Positions 61,359-64,000 of a stretch of 64,000 nt of DNA are shown one piece after another. A model generated the notes under the pieces. That model made no database searches and was not told where the DNA came from. It saw nothing but the letters and a program-made list of their open reading frames with translations. The DNA is from Pirellula sp. (GTDB lineage: Bacteria > Planctomycetota > Planctomycetia > Pirellulales > PNKZ01), in NCBI GenBank assembly GCA_013822735.1, contig PNKZ01000003.1, positions 248,001 through 312,000 of the forward strand. Direction: 5' to 3'. Both the position numbers and the translations under genes were made by a program. Positions within the stretch are counted from its first letter, which is position 1. Every line of letters begins with the position of its first letter.

Positions 61359-61835
61359 ATGAACGTGCGATTTGCATGCTTGCGATGGACGGCCGCGTTG
61401 CTGCTGCCTGCTCTGACCTTGGCAGGGACGCCGATGCTACGGGCCGCCGAAGAGAAAGTTGCCGAGAAAACCGAAGCGAAGGCCGAAGCCAAGCCGGCCG
61501 CCAAAGAAGCGGCGGCCGAGGGAGCGAAGAAGGACGCCGATCGCCGCGGGCCGCTGCCGTTCTATTACGGCAAGGTAGTGGCGCCTGACCAGAAAGCAAA
61601 AATCTACGAAGTGCAAGAGAAGTTCGCCGCCGAGATTGAGCCGCTGGCAGCGAAGATCAAGGAACTGCAGGCCGAGCGCGATAAGGCGATCGAAGCCGTG
61701 CTCACGGCCGACCAATTGGCGAAGATCAAAGAACTAAAAGCGGAAGCCGCCGCGAAGGCCGCCGCCGGACGCAAGCCTGCGGCCAAGAAAGCCGCCGCGG
61801 AACCAAAAGCCGAGAAGACGGCGGCGGGCAACTAG
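61359..61835 (+). CDS. Small secreted Lys/Ala/Glu-rich helical protein
   Basis: 158 aa, ATG at 61359 with AAGGAGAG upstream. A signal peptide (WTAALLLPALTLAGTPMLRA, cleavage near residue 30) is followed by low-complexity Ala/Lys/Glu sequence, a short conserved core DRRGPLPFYYGKVVAPDQKA, a coiled-coil-like helix (KIYEVQEKFAAEIEPLAAKI, KELQAERDKAIEAVLTADQL) and another Ala/Lys tail. The core-plus-helix pattern resembles small periplasmic helical proteins of planctomycetes. Function unknown. Confidence 0.8.
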   Translation: MNVRFACLRWTAALLLPALTLAGTPMLRAAEEKVAEKTEAKAEAKPAAKEAAAEGAKKDADRRGPLPFYYGKVVAPDQKAKIYEVQEKFAAEIEPLAAKIKELQAERDKAIEAVLTADQLAKIKELKAEAAAKAAAGRKPAAKKAAAEPKAEKTAAGN

Positions 61836-61857
61836 CGCGCGTACCTGAGGAGACGTC

Positions 61858-61942
61858 GGGTGCCTGGAGCAGAGCGTGAGCGATGCCCCGGATGCGTTTG
61901 TCCAATCAACTGGGGCATTACTTAGTTCTGCCCCAGCCACCC
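61858..61942. repeat. GGCTGGGGCAG palindromic repeat between convergent genes, copy 2
   Basis: GGGTGCCTGGAGCAGAGCGT... and ...TTCTGCCCCAGCCACCC, with inner GATGCCCC/GGGGCATT. Diverged from copy 1 (6019-6103) but with arms still pairing over most of their length. It is between the 61359 gene (+) and the DUF11 gene (-). Confidence 0.7.
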
Positions 61943-62001
61943 TGAAGCGATGCGACCTCGGCCCATGCGCCGGGGTCGTGTCGTTTTTAGATCGCGCGAC
62001 G

Positions 62002-64000
62002 TTAAAACACGTTGGTCGACGTGGTCGCCATGATTTGGCTTTGTTGCGCTTGGCTCACTGCGGTAGCCGTCGCCACGGCGCTGCCCCGTTCGCGCGCAAT
62101 GCCGACGACGCGATAAGTTTGGGCTTCGCCGGGGCGTAGCTCCGCCAGGGGATTGAAGCGAATCGTACGGTTGTCGACGCTAAATTGCGTCGGGCCGGTG
62201 TGGCCGCTGCCGGGAGTCATTTGCGTCGGCAGGGCGACGGTCACTGCCACGTTGCGGTCGGAAACGTTGGCTAAGTTCCGCACCGTCACTTCATAGATGA
62301 CTTCATTGCCGACCGGCGCCGGATCGGTGAGATCGCGCACGTCGATCGTCAGCGTGTTCTGTTGTCCGGCGATGGCGAGGCAGGCTTCGGTGTCGGCCCG
62401 CACCCCTTCGCGGCAGGTGATCGTCGCACGGTTGCAGGCTCGGGCGGCGGGAGCTTGGCAACGGCATTCGATCTGGTAGCCGAGCACTTGTCCCGGCGAG
62501 AGCGACGACAAGGTCCAGTAGAGATCGTTCCCCGCGGCCTGCCAACCGTTCGTGGCTTGCGTCGGTGTGAGGCTGATATCGTAGTTGTCCGAGAGTCGCA
62601 CGTTGGTGGCGGCAACCTGCCCGCGGTTCTCGATCTCGATGTTGAAGAGCACCGTGTCGCCGACGCCGGCTTGCGCCTTGGCGGCAGTTTTGCGAATCAA
62701 CAGTATCGGTGCCGCGTTTGTGGTCGACGGCGTCGACGGAGGGGGTGTGACGATCGGCGGTACCGCAGGCAATGCGCCGGCGATGGCCGTGAGGCACGCT
62801 TGGGCCGAACCGCGGATGCCGGCGTCGCCCGAGAGCTCCATGTTGTTGCACCAGCGACCTTCTTGGACGACGCGGAGCCGTACGTTCACCTTGCGCGACT
62901 CGCCGGGCTGCAAGCTGCCGAGTTCGCGATTCTCAATCGGACTTGCCGCAAACTCGTGCTTCAAGCCTTGATCGAAGCGATCGACCAACACCAAGCCGTT
63001 GGCCGTCGTGCTGCCGCGGTTCGTCACCGTGGTGATGAACGTCACGTCTTCCCCTACCGCGGCTTGCGGCGGACCGACCATCGTGATTTCGATCGAGGGA
63101 TTGGTGACCGTCGTCGCGGCACAGTCTTGTGCTTGAGCGCCGTCGGCCGATTGCACCGTCGCACAGTTATTAATGATGCCCGGCTGCATGGCGCGGAAGC
63201 TGAGCTCGATCGTGCGCGCCTGCCCTGCCGGTAAGTCGCCGAGCGCCCAACTGAGCGAGGTCGGGCCGGCCGTGGCGGGCGGGTTGCTGCCGAGTAGCGT
63301 CAGGCCGGCCGGCACGGCGTCGGTCACCGTCACGCCGCGAGCCGTCAGATCGCTCGGGTTGCGGACGTCGATGCGATAGGTAATCGTGCCGCCGACCGCC
63401 ACTTCCTTCGGTCCGCTCTTATCGATATTCAAGCCGGTCGTCGACGTGGTCCACGTCTTCTGCGTGCTGCCGCTGCCGACGACGAGTTGCGTGCCGTCGC
63501 CGTTGGGCCAATCGGCCGGGCGGATCACTTGGATATTGATTTGATTGGTGCCGGCCGCGGGCGTCTGTTGGAAGATTTCCACCGGAGCTTGGCCGAGCGC
63601 ATTGCTGGTGACTTCCACAACCTGCGAACCGCTCGGCGCGAAGCCGGCCGCGGGTCCGCCGGCGATTTCGTAGCGCACGCGGTAGCCGGCGAGCGGGCAT
63701 TTGTTCGAATGCTTCACAAGCAACGTCGTAAACACATGCCGCGTGCCGGCAGGATTGATCGCCGGAGGCGGAAAGGTCCATTGGCAGTCGACCCAATACA
63801 CCGTGGCGGTCTGCTTGCGCGAATCCCACGAGCGCACCGTCGGCGCCACGGCCGAGACGAACGACGTTCCTTCGACCGGCGACGACATGGTCACCCACGC
63901 TTGGCCGCGCATGATCGGCACGTCGTCGCCGTTGTTCGGCGTACCGCGGTTGAGCATGATGAACTTCGACGACGTCGCGCTTACGGCGAACGAGTTATCG
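62002..64000 (-). CDS. DUF11/conserved-repeat surface protein (N-terminus outside the window)
   Basis: At least 666 aa; the frame is still open at base 64000 (residues ...SFAVSATSSKFI precede the ATG at 63957), so the start lies beyond the edge. Successive DUF11 units are visible, each with a GDTITY/GDEV-type opening: KEVAVGGTITYRIDVRNPSD, PQAAVGEDVTFITTVTNRGS, KAQAGVGDTVLFNIEIENRG and APVGNEVIYEVTVRNLANVS, each followed by V-x-DxxP-x-G-x-x/LPAGQ blocks. DUF11 repeats form Ig-like beta-sandwiches in large envelope proteins. Function unknown; probably structural or adhesive. The C-terminus ends SQAQQSQIMATTSTNVF. Confidence 0.9.
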   Translation of the reverse strand, partial: DNSFAVSATSSKFIMLNRGTPNNGDDVPIMRGQAWVTMSSPVEGTSFVSAVAPTVRSWDSRKQTATVYWVDCQWTFPPPAINPAGTRHVFTTLLVKHSNKCPLAGYRVRYEIAGGPAAGFAPSGSQVVEVTSNALGQAPVEIFQQTPAAGTNQINIQVIRPADWPNGDGTQLVVGSGSTQKTWTTSTTGLNIDKSGPKEVAVGGTITYRIDVRNPSDLTARGVTVTDAVPAGLTLLGSNPPATAGPTSLSWALGDLPAGQARTIELSFRAMQPGIINNCATVQSADGAQAQDCAATTVTNPSIEITMVGPPQAAVGEDVTFITTVTNRGSTTANGLVLVDRFDQGLKHEFAASPIENRELGSLQPGESRKVNVRLRVVQEGRWCNNMELSGDAGIRGSAQACLTAIAGALPAVPPIVTPPPSTPSTTNAAPILLIRKTAAKAQAGVGDTVLFNIEIENRGQVAATNVRLSDNYDISLTPTQATNGWQAAGNDLYWTLSSLSPGQVLGYQIECRCQAPAARACNRATITCREGVRADTEACLAIAGQQNTLTIDVRDLTDPAPVGNEVIYEVTVRNLANVSDRNVAVTVALPTQMTPGSGHTGPTQFSVDNRTIRFNPLAELRPGEAQTYRVVGIARERGSAVATATAVSQAQQSQIMATTSTNVF

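Overview
The window is a GC-rich bacterial chromosome segment that looks like a planctomycete, probably Pirellulales-like. The evidence is the combination of a short-leader ECF sigma factor translationally coupled to a receptor Ser/Thr kinase, a Tat-exported Gfo/Idh/MocA oxidoreductase, the small basic protein shared by Planctomycetes, Verrucomicrobia and Chlamydiae, tetrahydromethanopterin-type C1 genes (fae, mtd) in a non-methanogen, very large secreted proteins of unknown function, a DUF11 repeat protein, and many short palindromic intergenic repeats. This is inference from gene content; there is no rRNA in the window.

Layout. 1-2352: the last module (A-PCP-TE) of a nonribosomal peptide synthetase cut by the left edge. 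2349-9924: housekeeping genes (peroxiredoxin, rsfS, argS, a leftward HIT-dgt-PIN/TRAM operon, scpA). 9979-15785: leftward 2-oxoglutarate dehydrogenase cluster sucA-sucB-lpdA, with an intrinsic terminator between sucA and sucB. 16481-20373: a LuxR-type regulator divergent from an ECF sigma / receptor-kinase pair. 20380-25595: Gfo/Idh oxidoreductase, an unrecognised HhH/HTH-like protein behind a sigma-54 promoter match, two amidohydrolases and a GNAT enzyme. 25596-26470: a repeat-dense non-coding stretch. 26471-40285: second receptor kinase, LarA-like racemase, small basic protein, Lhr helicase, PL14-like lyase, phosphohexomutase, hypothetical gene, inositol-phosphatase-family enzyme. 40557-51370: two overlapping genes for giant exported proteins (1114 and 2490 aa) of unknown function, followed by rimI. 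52310-56835: TPR lipoprotein, YjbQ, a small gene with a long leader, and a caspase-like protein whose nucleophile position is altered. 56899-61125: methylene-H4MPT dehydrogenase, Fae, CAP protein, ATP-grasp enzyme, phosphoesterase. 61359-64000: small exported Lys/Ala-rich protein and a DUF11 repeat protein running off the right edge.

The sucA/sucB/lpdA genes form one enzyme complex. HIT, dgt and PIN/TRAM overlap or abut and are probably co-transcribed. The ECF sigma and its kinase share a GTGA overlap, and a paralogous kinase with the same sensor fold lies about 8 kb away. Fae and the methylene-H4MPT dehydrogenase are consecutive steps of formaldehyde oxidation, and the nearby ATP-grasp enzyme may serve the same cofactor. 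No CRISPR array, transposase, prophage, tRNA or rRNA was found. The most distinctive material is the giant-protein cluster with an internal signal peptide, the altered caspase-like protein, the sigma-54-preceded HhH protein, and at least seven families of palindromic or low-complexity repeats, two of which have become coding sequence inside lhr.
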